Positions 1 to 7,751 of a stretch of DNA of 64,000 nucleotides are shown here, piece after piece. This DNA comes from Caballeronia catudaia. Its GTDB lineage: Bacteria > Pseudomonadota > Gammaproteobacteria > Burkholderiales > Burkholderiaceae. Location of the stretch: NCBI RefSeq assembly GCF_001544755.2, contig NZ_FCOF02000008.1:124001-188000 (forward strand), in the 5' to 3' direction. Each line of letters starts with the position of its first letter. Positions within the stretch are counted from its first letter, which is position 1. A program made the translations under genes and the position numbers. The notes beneath the pieces are model-generated. The model was given only the letters and a program-made list of their open reading frames with translations. It did not search any database and had not been told where the DNA came from.

Positions 1-387
1 GCCCGCGACGAACAGACGCGGCCCCGCGATCACGCCATCCTCGATCGAACGCGAGAGCGCGTAGTCCGCGCCGCCCGCATCGCGCACGGTCGTGAAGCCG
101 CGATCGAGCATGCCCGCGAGTATCGGCACCGCGCGCAAGATGGCGAAGGTGTTCGGCAGGCGGCTGTTGTTGCCGAGATGCGCGACCGATGCGATCACAT
201 GCGCGTGGCAGTCGATCATGCCGGGCATCACCGTCTTGCCGCCGACATCGATGACCTGCGCGCCGTCCGCGTGCACCGGCTCGCGCGTGACTTCGCGGAT
301 CGTGTCGCCGTCGATGACGATGGAATAGCGGCCGTCGTCGCGTTCGTGATCGACGTCGAGCACGCGTGCGTTCTTCAGTACCAGCAT
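1..387 (-). CDS. amidohydrolase (imidazolonepropionase/prolidase-like), partial
   Basis: N-terminal 129 residues of a metal-dependent amidohydrolase; the rest lies beyond the window start. The protein opens with MLVLKNARVLD, a typical amidohydrolase N-terminal strand, and carries PGMIDCHAHV, whose HxH pair is the first metal-binding motif of the superfamily. It lies 15 bp downstream of the hydroxyproline epimerase gene on the same strand, so it is probably the last or next gene of that operon. Some members of this COG1228-type group hydrolyse Xaa-Pro dipeptides, which would fit release of hydroxyproline from collagen-type peptides. That role is inferred; the catalytic C-terminal half is not visible. 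Confidence 0.85.
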   Translation of the reverse strand, partial: MLVLKNARVLDVDHERDDGRYSIVIDGDTIREVTREPVHADGAQVIDVGGKTVMPGMIDCHAHVIASVAHLGNNSRLPNTFAILRAVPILAGMLDRGFTTVRDAGGADYALSRSIEDGVIAGPRLFVAG

Positions 388-402
388 GACGTGAGTCTCC
401 GT

Positions 403-1401
403 TTATTTCAGCAGGAATCCGTGCGCGAGCGGATCGCGGTCGTCGACGAAAATCGTGTTATGGCCCGTCACGCGCGCCCATCCTTCGATGGCCGGCACGA
501 TTGCGTCGAATTCGCCGACGCGCGCGGCTTCCATCGGCACGCCATCGAACAAGGTGCCGATGATGCTTTCATGCACGAAGCGCTCGCCGATCTTCAGTTG
601 CCCCTTCGCGACACGCTGCGCCATGCGCGCCGACGTGCCCGTGCCGCACGGCGAACGGTCGATGGCCTTGTCGCCGTAGAACACCGCGTTGCGCGCGCTG
701 GCGCCATCGACGGTCGGCTCGCCCGTCCACATGACGTGACTGAGGCCGCGTATCGCGTCGTTTTCCGGATGCACGAACGTGTACTTCTCGTTGGCCTTTT
801 GCCTCAAAACAGGGCTCAGGCGCTGGATATCCGATGGCTTCAGCGCATGCAGACCGGCGTAATTGCGCTGCGGCTCGACGATCGCATAGAAGTTGCCGCC
901 GTATGCGACATCGAAACGAATCTCGCCGATGCCATCGACTTCTACGACCAAGTCTTGCGAATGCAGAAACGACGGCACGTTGACGAGCTGCACCGAGTCC
1001 ACATGCTCGCCATTCATCCGGTACCGCGCGACGACGAGACCCGCGGGCGTGTCGAGCCGCAGCACGCCAGGCTCGCGCGGCCGCACGAGTCCATGTTCGA
1101 TGGCGGTCGTCACCGTGCCGATGGTTCCGTGCCCGCACATCGGCAGGCAGCCGCTCACTTCGATGAAGAGAATCGCCAGATCGCAGTCGGGACGCGTCGG
1201 CGGATAGAGAATGCTGCCGGACATCACCTCGTGGCCGCGCGGCTCGAACATCAGCGCGGTGCGGATCCAGTCGAACTCGCGCAGGAAATGGGCGCGCCGT
1301 TCGATCATGTCGCGCCCCTCGAGCGTCGGCGCGCCGCCCGCGACAACGCGCACCGGATTGCCGCACGTGTGTCCGTCGATGCAGAAGAAGGTCGACTTCA
1401 T
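403..1401 (-). CDS. 4-hydroxyproline 2-epimerase (proline racemase family)
   Basis: 332-residue proline racemase-fold enzyme, expected to interconvert trans-4-hydroxy-L-proline and cis-4-hydroxy-D-proline in the cytosol. Both catalytic cysteines are present: C89 in MCGHGTIG and C252 in SPCGTGTSAR. Two cysteines indicate an epimerase/racemase rather than the trans-3-hydroxyproline dehydratases of the same fold, where one is replaced. The length is normal for the family. The start ATG overlaps the stop of the upstream deaminase gene by 4 bp (ATGA), suggesting translational coupling. The neighbours (DapA-family deaminase, FAD-dependent oxidase-like protein, MFS transporter) form the D-hydroxyproline route, which supports 4-hydroxyproline rather than proline as substrate. 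Confidence 0.9.
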   Translation of the reverse strand: MKSTFFCIDGHTCGNPVRVVAGGAPTLEGRDMIERRAHFLREFDWIRTALMFEPRGHEVMSGSILYPPTRPDCDLAILFIEVSGCLPMCGHGTIGTVTTAIEHGLVRPREPGVLRLDTPAGLVVARYRMNGEHVDSVQLVNVPSFLHSQDLVVEVDGIGEIRFDVAYGGNFYAIVEPQRNYAGLHALKPSDIQRLSPVLRQKANEKYTFVHPENDAIRGLSHVMWTGEPTVDGASARNAVFYGDKAIDRSPCGTGTSARMAQRVAKGQLKIGERFVHESIIGTLFDGVPMEAARVGEFDAIVPAIEGWARVTGHNTIFVDDRDPLAHGFLLK

Positions 1402-2300
1402 TGCGCGAGCGCCCGCACATTGGCGATCGCCTTCTCGACGATCTCGATGGTCCGCTGCCGTTCATCGCCTTCGAGCATCAGGCGCGGCGCTTTCACGTAT
1501 TCCGGATAGCCCGCCGTGATGTTTTCCGCGAGCTTGATGTATTGCACGAGCTTCACGTGCGTGTCGAGATGGAAGAGGTCGATCAACGCGCGATACAGCG
1601 CGCGCGCCTTGTCGTACTCGCCGTTCACGGCGTAATTCAGCAAGTCGACGGATTCCTTCGGCATTGCGTTCGCCATGCCCGAGACCCAGCCCTTCACGCC
1701 GAGCGCGACCGATTCGACGATGAGATCGTCGACGCCGCAGAACACGACGAAGCGATCGCCGAAACGCGCATAGAGATCGGTGACGCGCGTCGTGTCGTAG
1801 GTCTCTTCCTTGATCGCAACGACGTTCGGTTCATCCGCGAGTTGCGCGAGCAGATCGGGGCGCATGTCGACGCCATAGCCGCGCGGGTTGTTGTAGATCA
1901 TCAAGCCGAGCTTCGTCGAACGTGCAATCGACCGATAGTATTCGACCGTTTCGCGATCGTCCGAGCGGTAGGTGAGGCCCGGAAACACCATCAATCCCTG
2001 CACGCCGATTGTTTCGGCATCCTTTGCAAATTGTGTCGCGTTCGCCGTGTTCAGTTCCGCGAGGCCGGAAATCACGGGCACGCGCCCGTTCGCCGTTTCG
2101 ACGGCGATCTTCAGCACCGTGCGCTTTTCTTCGGGCGTGAGCTGCGCGTTCTCGCCGACCATGCCCATCATCACGACGCCGCCCACCCCGTTCTCGATGA
2201 GCCGATTCAATCCGCTCACGATGGCATCGCGGTCGAGCGAGCCGTCCTGTTTCAGCTTCGTCGTGACTGCGGGAAACACGCCATTCCAGTTCACTTGCAT
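1398..2300 (-). CDS. DapA/NAL-family lyase, probable 1-pyrroline-4-hydroxy-2-carboxylate deaminase
   Basis: 300-residue dihydrodipicolinate synthase/N-acetylneuraminate lyase-family protein. The Schiff-base lysine is K164 (VVAIKEE) and the catalytic tyrosine is Y136 (MIYNNPRG). The usual GTTGE loop reads GMVGE at residues 46-50, which argues against true DHDPS. In this operon the expected reaction is deamination of 1-pyrroline-4-hydroxy-2-carboxylate to 2-oxoglutarate semialdehyde. I chose the ATG at 2300 because AAGGAGC precedes it closely and it matches the normal family N-terminus (MQVNWNGVFPA); an upstream in-frame extension to 2387 overlaps the preceding gene. No oxoglutarate-semialdehyde dehydrogenase lies beside it; an unlinked one must be assumed. 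Confidence 0.87.
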   Translation of the reverse strand: MQVNWNGVFPAVTTKLKQDGSLDRDAIVSGLNRLIENGVGGVVMMGMVGENAQLTPEEKRTVLKIAVETANGRVPVISGLAELNTANATQFAKDAETIGVQGLMVFPGLTYRSDDRETVEYYRSIARSTKLGLMIYNNPRGYGVDMRPDLLAQLADEPNVVAIKEETYDTTRVTDLYARFGDRFVVFCGVDDLIVESVALGVKGWVSGMANAMPKESVDLLNYAVNGEYDKARALYRALIDLFHLDTHVKLVQYIKLAENITAGYPEYVKAPRLMLEGDERQRTIEIVEKAIANVRALAQ

Positions 2301-2319
2301 GGTTGCTCCTTCAGGGGGT

Positions 2320-3576
2320 TCAGTTATCGAAACGCGAGATCGAATACGGCGCGAGCGGCACGCGCGGCGTGCGGCACGCGAGCACATCGGCGACGAGCGC
2401 GGCGGTCGTCGCCGATTGCGTCAGCCCGAGATGACCGTGGCCGAATGCATAGACGACGGACGGCGCGCGCGGCGATGCGCCGATCACCGGCAGTGAATCG
2501 GGCGTCGCGGGGCGATGGCCCATCCACTTCGCGGCGTCCGTATCGTCGATGCCGGGAATGAAGCGCTTGCCGAGCGCGAGCAACGCGTCGCTGCGACGAT
2601 AGTTCGGCGGCGCATCGATGCCCGCGAACTCCGCCGCGCCGCCGATGCGCAAGCCCACGTCGAGCGGCGTCGCGACGAACTTGCGCTCCGCGAAGATCAC
2701 TTCGCGCGTCAGTTCGATGCCATGTCGCGGCAGCGTCGCGTTATAGCCGCGCTCGCTTTCGAGCAATACGTTGTCGCCGATCGATCTCGCCAGCGCGGCC
2801 GACCACGCGCCCGCCGCGATCACGATGCGCCGTCCTTGCACACGCTCATCGTTCGCCAACAAGACCGTATCCGGCGATTCGACCGCGCGCGCGATGCCCG
2901 TCACGAAGCGCGCGCCGAGCGAACGCACACGCTCGCGCAACAGCGTGACGATGCGGCGCGGATCGCCGATATGCGACCAGTCGTCGAGAAACACGCCATG
3001 TCTGAACACCGGTGCAAGCGATGGCTCGCATTCGCGGACCTGCTGCGCGTTCAGCGCATGCCAGCGCGCACCGAGCTCGCGCTTGAACGCCCATTCGGTT
3101 TGATCAGCGGCGAAGGCTTCATCGGTTTCGTAGACGGTGAGCGCGCCACGGCGATAATGCATCGCGCTCGCGCCGATATCGTCGAACATCGGCACGATGT
3201 CGTCGTACACGCGGTTGTTCAGCAGCGCCAGTGCGTGCGAAATCGCGTGAAAGCGCGCCGGCTCGCTCGCGCGCCGAAACGCAATGAACCACGGCAACGC
3301 CTTCGGCACGTGCTTCCAGTCGAGCGCGAGCGGACCGAGCGGGTCCATCAGCCATTTCGCGGCCTTCGTGAACATGCCGTGCACGGCGATCGGCGTGCTT
3401 TCCGTCACCGCGATGCCGCCCGCGTTGCCGTGCGACGCGCGATCGCCTTCGAAATCCCGATCGATGACGGTCACGCGCGCACCGTCGCCGCCGTCACGCA
3501 AGGCGGCCCATGCGCAGGCCAGCCCGACGATGCCCGCGCCGACCACCACGACATCCGCCATTGCTTCGTTGGTCAT
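2320..3576 (-). CDS. FAD-dependent D-amino acid (D-hydroxyproline) dehydrogenase, DadA/DAO family
   Basis: 418-residue flavoprotein with an N-terminal Rossmann dinucleotide motif, VVVVGAGIVGLA (GAGIVG at residues 13-18), and the C-terminal GHGHLGLT segment typical of glycine oxidase/DadA-like enzymes. In this context it should oxidise cis-4-hydroxy-D-proline to 1-pyrroline-4-hydroxy-2-carboxylate, linking the epimerase and deaminase. The start ATG overlaps the upstream transporter stop by 4 bp. There is no good ribosome site for the first ATG, so coupling is likely; a second in-frame Met at residue 6 is an alternative. It is a single-subunit type, since the small subunits of heteromeric hydroxyproline dehydrogenases are absent. 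Confidence 0.86.
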   Translation of the reverse strand: MTNEAMADVVVVGAGIVGLACAWAALRDGGDGARVTVIDRDFEGDRASHGNAGGIAVTESTPIAVHGMFTKAAKWLMDPLGPLALDWKHVPKALPWFIAFRRASEPARFHAISHALALLNNRVYDDIVPMFDDIGASAMHYRRGALTVYETDEAFAADQTEWAFKRELGARWHALNAQQVRECEPSLAPVFRHGVFLDDWSHIGDPRRIVTLLRERVRSLGARFVTGIARAVESPDTVLLANDERVQGRRIVIAAGAWSAALARSIGDNVLLESERGYNATLPRHGIELTREVIFAERKFVATPLDVGLRIGGAAEFAGIDAPPNYRRSDALLALGKRFIPGIDDTDAAKWMGHRPATPDSLPVIGASPRAPSVVYAFGHGHLGLTQSATTAALVADVLACRTPRVPLAPYSISRFDN

Positions 3577-4883
3577 TGCAGCGGCGCGTGCGCCGTCTCC
3601 TTGATGGTGAGGACCGTGAGCGTCGAAAGCAGCGCGGCGAGCATCACGAAATACGCGGGCGAGAGCGGCGAGCCGGTCGCCTTGATGAGCCCGATGGCGA
3701 TCATCGGCGCGAAACCGCCGAATACCGCGTTCGCGATGCCGTAGCCGATCGACATCCACGTCGTGCGGATTTTCGTTGGAAAGAGTTCGGAGAGCACGGC
3801 GGGACCGACGCCCGAGAAGATGCCGATGATCACGCCGCCCAGAATCTGCACCGCGCCGACCATTGCCGCCGATTTGTATTCGAGCATCAAATGGAAGATC
3901 GGATACGGCAGCGCCAGGAACGCGATGCAACCGATGGCGTAGATCGGTTTGCGGCCGAAGCGATCCGAGGCGGCGCCCCAGAAGGGAATCGATATCGTCA
4001 TCACGACGAGCCCGGCCGTGTTGAGCCACAGCGCCGTCGACGCGTGAATGCCGACGTATTTCGTCGTGAACGACGGCAGGTAGTTGAGCAGCACGTAGAG
4101 CGAGACAGTCCACACAATCACGAGCCCGCAGGCTTGCAGGCCGAGCAGCGCGGGCGCGCGGCCTTTCGACTTGGGCGCTTCGTCGGAGGCGCTTTGGTAG
4201 ATGGGCGTTTCCTCGCTGCGCTTGCGGATGATCCAGCCGATCGGCCCGATCACGATCGCACCGACGATGAACGGCACGCGCCAGCCCCAGTCGAGCATCG
4301 CTTGCTGACTGAGCAGCGTCGTCATGAGCGCGGCTGCGCCGGAGCCGAGCAACATGCCGCCGAGCGTGCTGCATTGCTGGAAGCTGCCGTAAAAGCCGCG
4401 CTTGTTCGGCGGCGCCCACTCGACGAGAAACGCGACCGCGTTGCCCAGTTCACCGCCGACCGAGATGCCTTGCAGCATGCGCGCGGCCACCAGCAGGATC
4501 GGCGCCATGATGCCGATGGACGCATAGGTCGGCAGCAGCGCCATGAACAGCGTGGCGGCGGCCATCAGCGGCATGACGAAGGTGAGCGTCCACTTGCGGT
4601 CTTTCTTGTCGCCGAGCCAGCCGAAGATGATCGCGCCAAGCGGACGCGCCGCGAAGCCCAGGCCAAACGCGCCGAAGGTGCCGAGCATCGCGGCGAAATC
4701 GTCGCCGGTCGGGAACATCACTTTGGCGATGACGGTCGCGAGGAACGCGTAGGTGCCGAAATCGAACCATTCGAGAATGTTGCCGACGACCGCGGCCGTG
4801 ACGGCGCGGCTGGATTTGGATGCGGCGCGGGGGGCGTCGGTTGCGGTGTAGGGGTTTGCAACGGGGCTGGCGCGGTCGGTCAT
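3573..4883 (-). CDS. MFS transporter, metabolite:H+ symporter (MHS) type, probable hydroxyproline uptake
   Basis: 436-residue inner-membrane protein with about 12 hydrophobic segments. The N-terminal signature (residues about 35-45, GNILEWFDFGTYAF) and the loop GWLGDKKDRKW are hallmarks of the ProP/MHS branch of the major facilitator superfamily, which imports osmolytes, amino acids and organic acids with protons. It is the first gene of the hydroxyproline operon, follows GGAGGGAGCC, and overlaps the next gene by 4 bp. Uptake of hydroxyproline is inferred from position, not from substrate-binding residues. Confidence 0.87.
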   Translation of the reverse strand: MTDRASPVANPYTATDAPRAASKSSRAVTAAVVGNILEWFDFGTYAFLATVIAKVMFPTGDDFAAMLGTFGAFGLGFAARPLGAIIFGWLGDKKDRKWTLTFVMPLMAAATLFMALLPTYASIGIMAPILLVAARMLQGISVGGELGNAVAFLVEWAPPNKRGFYGSFQQCSTLGGMLLGSGAAALMTTLLSQQAMLDWGWRVPFIVGAIVIGPIGWIIRKRSEETPIYQSASDEAPKSKGRAPALLGLQACGLVIVWTVSLYVLLNYLPSFTTKYVGIHASTALWLNTAGLVVMTISIPFWGAASDRFGRKPIYAIGCIAFLALPYPIFHLMLEYKSAAMVGAVQILGGVIIGIFSGVGPAVLSELFPTKIRTTWMSIGYGIANAVFGGFAPMIAIGLIKATGSPLSPAYFVMLAALLSTLTVLTIKETAHAPLQ

Positions 4884-4922
4884 GGTGGCTCCCTCCGGTG
4901 ACTGTGGGATGCTGACCGGGGG

Positions 4923-4951
4923 ATTGTGCGCTTATCTCAAAATTGAATCAA
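4923..4951 (-). promoter_or_regulatory. sigma70-like promoter of the hydroxyproline operon
   Basis: On the minus strand, TTGATT (plus positions 4946-4951) and CACAAT (4923-4928) are separated by 17 bp, 40 bp upstream of the transporter start codon. It is the best -35/-10 match in this gap. The 14-bp palindrome lies directly upstream of the -35. Confidence 0.5.
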
Positions 4952-4954
4952 GGA

Positions 4955-4968
4955 TTTTGGATCCAAAA
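4955..4968. promoter_or_regulatory. perfect 14-bp palindrome, candidate operator
   Basis: TTTTGGATCCAAAA is a perfect inverted repeat three bases upstream of the predicted -35 of the hydroxyproline operon. TTGGATCCAA-type palindromes are common operators of FadR/FCD-type GntR regulators, but no such regulator is encoded in the window. It lacks the T-tract and GC stem of a terminator. A regulatory role is inferred. Confidence 0.55.
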
Positions 4969-5054
4969 ATAGCTGACAGAGACCACTCCGTAAAAGGTGA
5001 CCGGGCAAGCCTTGAAGGTTTCGAAGCTTGCCGCTCATCTTTAGCTCCTGGAGG

Positions 5055-6797
5055 CTAACGGCGGGCGAACACGAAGGAAATTGTCTGAGGATGCACGGGA
5101 GCAAATAGGCGAAGATCCGTATTGCTGTAGCCATCGCCTGTTGCCAGTGGCCGCAACTGATTCACATAACTAGATACGCCGTTAGCGTGAAAGATCGACC
5201 GTGTTCTGGGTTCGTATTGAACCTGCTGCAAATAAGTCGCCGTAAGGAGAGGCGTCGTTTTTCGTTTGCTCACGTCATAGAGCGTGATCAAGTTCGGATT
5301 TCCACTGCTGTCGTCGCCAAACAGGATTTGTTCGTTAGTGGCTGCCGAGAGGAAGGTCGGCTTTATGACTGGCAAGTCGGTTAACGTGCGCATAGTGCCG
5401 CTTGCCAAATCAAGTTCGGTCAGATTGCCTTCGGCTGGCGCCGTAAAGAGAACGAAATAGGCTTTCTTCGCATCAGGTGTCGCGGCGAGTTCAGGCTTTT
5501 TATAATAAGTACTCGGATTTCCCAGTGGAGTAAAGCCGGCAGGATATGATCGTGTAATCGCCCCACTCGCGAGATCGACGCGCAAAATCTCGCGCATACG
5601 TGGCCATGTGTTGCTGTTGTCGGCCAAGACGTAAAGGCTTCCGCGATCGTCCTTTGCGGTCGCGAATTTGCGCGGACTGTATCCCGACAGCACGATCCTT
5701 TTCGTTGCCTTTCCAGAATCCGTGTCGATAATTCCAATCGCGGAATCTCGGCTCTCAGCGACGTAGAACTGACGCCCATCCAGCGAAGGCAGAAGATCAT
5801 TGTCCGCCGAGCTGGATGTAATCAGTTCATCCGTCATGCTCAGGACCTTATTGGTCGCTGTATCGATGGTTGCCACGTAGTAACTCATGTTCAGCGCTTT
5901 GCGAAGAGCCACATGCGCGCGCGTTCCGTCACCGCTCGAGAATATGCCAGCAAACGAGTGATCAGGAAATTCGAACGTGGCCTTTTCCGCAAGCGTCGAT
6001 GCATCATAAGCTACGACTTTGGCCGGAGCAGAGGTCCACGTCTTCCCTACATAAAAGCTTCCCTTTAGTAGCGGCACCCCATAGTACTTCTGTGCCATAG
6101 CAATATCCGTCGCGCTCAGCTTTCCATTACCGTTCCACTCCGGGTTGCAGTAATTCATGACTGAGGCAAGATCCCATGCGCCGATCATCGTATCGCCAAT
6201 GGTGCCTTGCGCAGGCTCCTTGCACGTCGACGGCGTATCCGGACGATTCTGTTCATGAGCAAAGCCCAGCGCATGTCCGAATTCGTGTGCGGCAACATTG
6301 CGAATGCAGTATTCTTCGCGGCCCCGACAACTCGGGCTCCAGTTCGCAAACGTGAAATTGAGCGCCATCCCTCCGACTACGTTATTCAACATCGCCCCGA
6401 GGCCGCGGGTATGCGGTCCGCTCCCTGCAATATCTTCGACCGATATCCGAATCCCATAGAAGCTCGGATCGTTCGTACATTGCTGCCATCCGGCGAACTC
6501 CACGCTAGAATGTTCCTCCCAGCTCTCCTGGACGGCGAGACGAGTCCAGCTACGCTCCTTGGCGTACTGCGCGAAGTCCGCACTGCTCATGTCCCAGCAA
6601 ACGCCGATGGGAATCTGCTTCCAGATGACGGTCGATAGCGCATAGCCCTTGACCGTGCTCTTATCCTGCGCGCTCGCCTCCTCGACCGAACTCTTGGTAG
6701 TAGAGCTAAGCGCAGCGGTGCTGCTATCGCCGCCACCGCACCCACTAAGCAGCATTCCTAACAATAAAGCAATTATCAGCGCTATGATTCGTCTCAT
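5055..6797 (-). CDS. metzincin-like zinc metalloprotease lipoprotein with C-terminal repeat domain
   Basis: 580-residue predicted lipoprotein. Residues 1-20 form a lipoprotein signal ending in the lipobox LSGC (C20). The catalytic domain (about 45-245) holds HEFGHALGFAH (H171, E172, H175, H181), the HExxHxxGxxH zinc motif, followed by SVMNYC with M214 as the Met-turn of metzincins. The distal 330 residues show repeated YVTN-like beta-strand units (for example FYVAESRDSAIGIIDT), suggesting a beta-propeller. The ATG at 6797 was chosen because GGAG lies 6 nt upstream and the signal peptide starts there; ATGs at 6809 and 6821 lack ribosome sites. The next gene upstream is a shorter paralogue with the same protease domain. 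Substrate unknown; probably outer-membrane anchored. Confidence 0.8.
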   Translation of the reverse strand: MRRIIALIIALLLGMLLSGCGGGDSSTAALSSTTKSSVEEASAQDKSTVKGYALSTVIWKQIPIGVCWDMSSADFAQYAKERSWTRLAVQESWEEHSSVEFAGWQQCTNDPSFYGIRISVEDIAGSGPHTRGLGAMLNNVVGGMALNFTFANWSPSCRGREEYCIRNVAAHEFGHALGFAHEQNRPDTPSTCKEPAQGTIGDTMIGAWDLASVMNYCNPEWNGNGKLSATDIAMAQKYYGVPLLKGSFYVGKTWTSAPAKVVAYDASTLAEKATFEFPDHSFAGIFSSGDGTRAHVALRKALNMSYYVATIDTATNKVLSMTDELITSSSADNDLLPSLDGRQFYVAESRDSAIGIIDTDSGKATKRIVLSGYSPRKFATAKDDRGSLYVLADNSNTWPRMREILRVDLASGAITRSYPAGFTPLGNPSTYYKKPELAATPDAKKAYFVLFTAPAEGNLTELDLASGTMRTLTDLPVIKPTFLSAATNEQILFGDDSSGNPNLITLYDVSKRKTTPLLTATYLQQVQYEPRTRSIFHANGVSSYVNQLRPLATGDGYSNTDLRLFAPVHPQTISFVFARR

Positions 6798-6844
6798 CTT
6801 CTTCTCCATGATCACGGCCATGCATCTGGCGCAATGGCAGGAGA

Positions 6845-6887
6845 AGTATATTTTTGAAGCGAAATCAAAATAGAATGTACATTACAT
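6845..6887 (-). promoter_or_regulatory. duplicated upstream element of the first metzincin gene
   Basis: This 43-bp stretch begins with AGTATATTTT (minus strand -10-like TATACT) and ends with CATTACAT. An element of almost the same length and with the same ends precedes the paralogue at 7708-7751. Both genes therefore seem to have kept a common promoter after duplication. The -35 is not clear. Confidence 0.4.
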
Positions 6888-6968
6888 AGCGTTGACAAAA
6901 ATCATTGCATCAAGACAGTGAGCTGATCCGATAGGCAGCGAGAATGCGTCGTCTATGTCGCTCGCCCC

Positions 6969-7670
6969 TCACCGCGCCCCATAAAACATCTGCGCCATCA
7001 CGATATCCGTCGCGCTGAGTTGCCCATTACCGTTCCAGTCAGGATTGCAGTAATTCATGATCGATGCGAGATCCCACGCGCCGATCACCATGTCGCCATA
7101 GGTGCCTTGCGCAGGCTCGTTGCATGTCGATGGCGTGTCCGGCCGATTTTGCTCGTGCGCGAAACCGAGCGCGTGACCGAACTCGTGCGCGGCGACATTG
7201 CGGATGCAATACTCTTCGCGGCCCGCGCAACTGGGACTCCAGTTCCGGAAGGTGAAGTCGAGCACCATGCCGCCCACCACGTTGTTTAAATTAGTGCCGA
7301 GGCCTTGCGTATGCGGGCCATTTGCGGCGTTGTCATCGATCGAAATCCGTATGCCGTAATAGTTCGGATCGTTCGTGCACTGCTGCCAGCCGGTGAACGT
7401 GGCGCCCGAGTGCGCCTCCCAACTCGCCTCGACCGCGAGGCGGCTCCAGTTGCGTTGAGTGGTATACGTCGCGAAATCGGCATTGCTCATGTCCCAGCAG
7501 ACGCCGATGGGAACCTGCTTCCACATCACAGTCGATAACGCATAGCCCTTGACCGTGGTTCTGTCCTGAGCGCTGGCGTTCGCGGTATCGGCGCCGCTAT
7601 CGCTTCCACTGCATGCGCTCAGCAGCATCCCTAACAATAATGCAAATATCCCCAGCCCGAATCGCGTCAT
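6969..7670 (-). CDS. short metzincin-like zinc metalloprotease lipoprotein
   Basis: 233-residue paralogue of the protease domain of the downstream gene, without the repeat domain. The lipoprotein signal ends in LSAC (C20). The zinc motif HEFGHALGFAH (H162, E163, H166, H172) and Met-turn SIMNYC (M205) are intact. The cysteines (C58, C99, C148, C155, C183, C208) are matched in the larger paralogue, suggesting conserved disulphides in the periplasm or outside the cell. The chosen ATG at 7670 has GGGGAAGAAG immediately upstream; an ATG at 7694 has no ribosome site. Substrate unknown. Confidence 0.8.
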   Translation of the reverse strand: MTRFGLGIFALLLGMLLSACSGSDSGADTANASAQDRTTVKGYALSTVMWKQVPIGVCWDMSNADFATYTTQRNWSRLAVEASWEAHSGATFTGWQQCTNDPNYYGIRISIDDNAANGPHTQGLGTNLNNVVGGMVLDFTFRNWSPSCAGREEYCIRNVAAHEFGHALGFAHEQNRPDTPSTCNEPAQGTYGDMVIGAWDLASIMNYCNPDWNGNGQLSATDIVMAQMFYGAR

Positions 7671-7707
7671 CTTCTTCCCCGCTTCGATCGCCATGCATCA
7701 ACGGGAA

Positions 7708-7751
7708 AGTATATTTTCTAATCCACCATGAAAATGAAATGGTCATTACAT
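7708..7751 (-). promoter_or_regulatory. duplicated upstream element of the second metzincin gene
   Basis: Forty-four bases that begin AGTATATTTT and end CATTACAT, matching the element at 6845-6887. Its far end overlaps the last codons and stop of the histidine kinase gene. TATACT on the minus strand is a plausible -10. Confidence 0.4.

Noticed and set aside
3510..4901. Plus-strand frame of 463 codons opposite the hydroxyproline transporter
   Set aside because: Highly charged, low-complexity translation antisense to an MFS gene with unmistakable signatures.
4955..4968. Palindrome considered as a terminator
   Set aside because: It is AT-rich, has no T-tract or loop, and lies upstream of a promoter, so an operator is more likely.
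6885..6905. Possible duplicated remnant of the histidine kinase 3' end before the first metzincin gene
   Set aside because: About 20 bp resemble the kinase tail (minus-strand codons reading IFVNAM then stop against FFVDLM then stop), but similarity stops there and could be chance.
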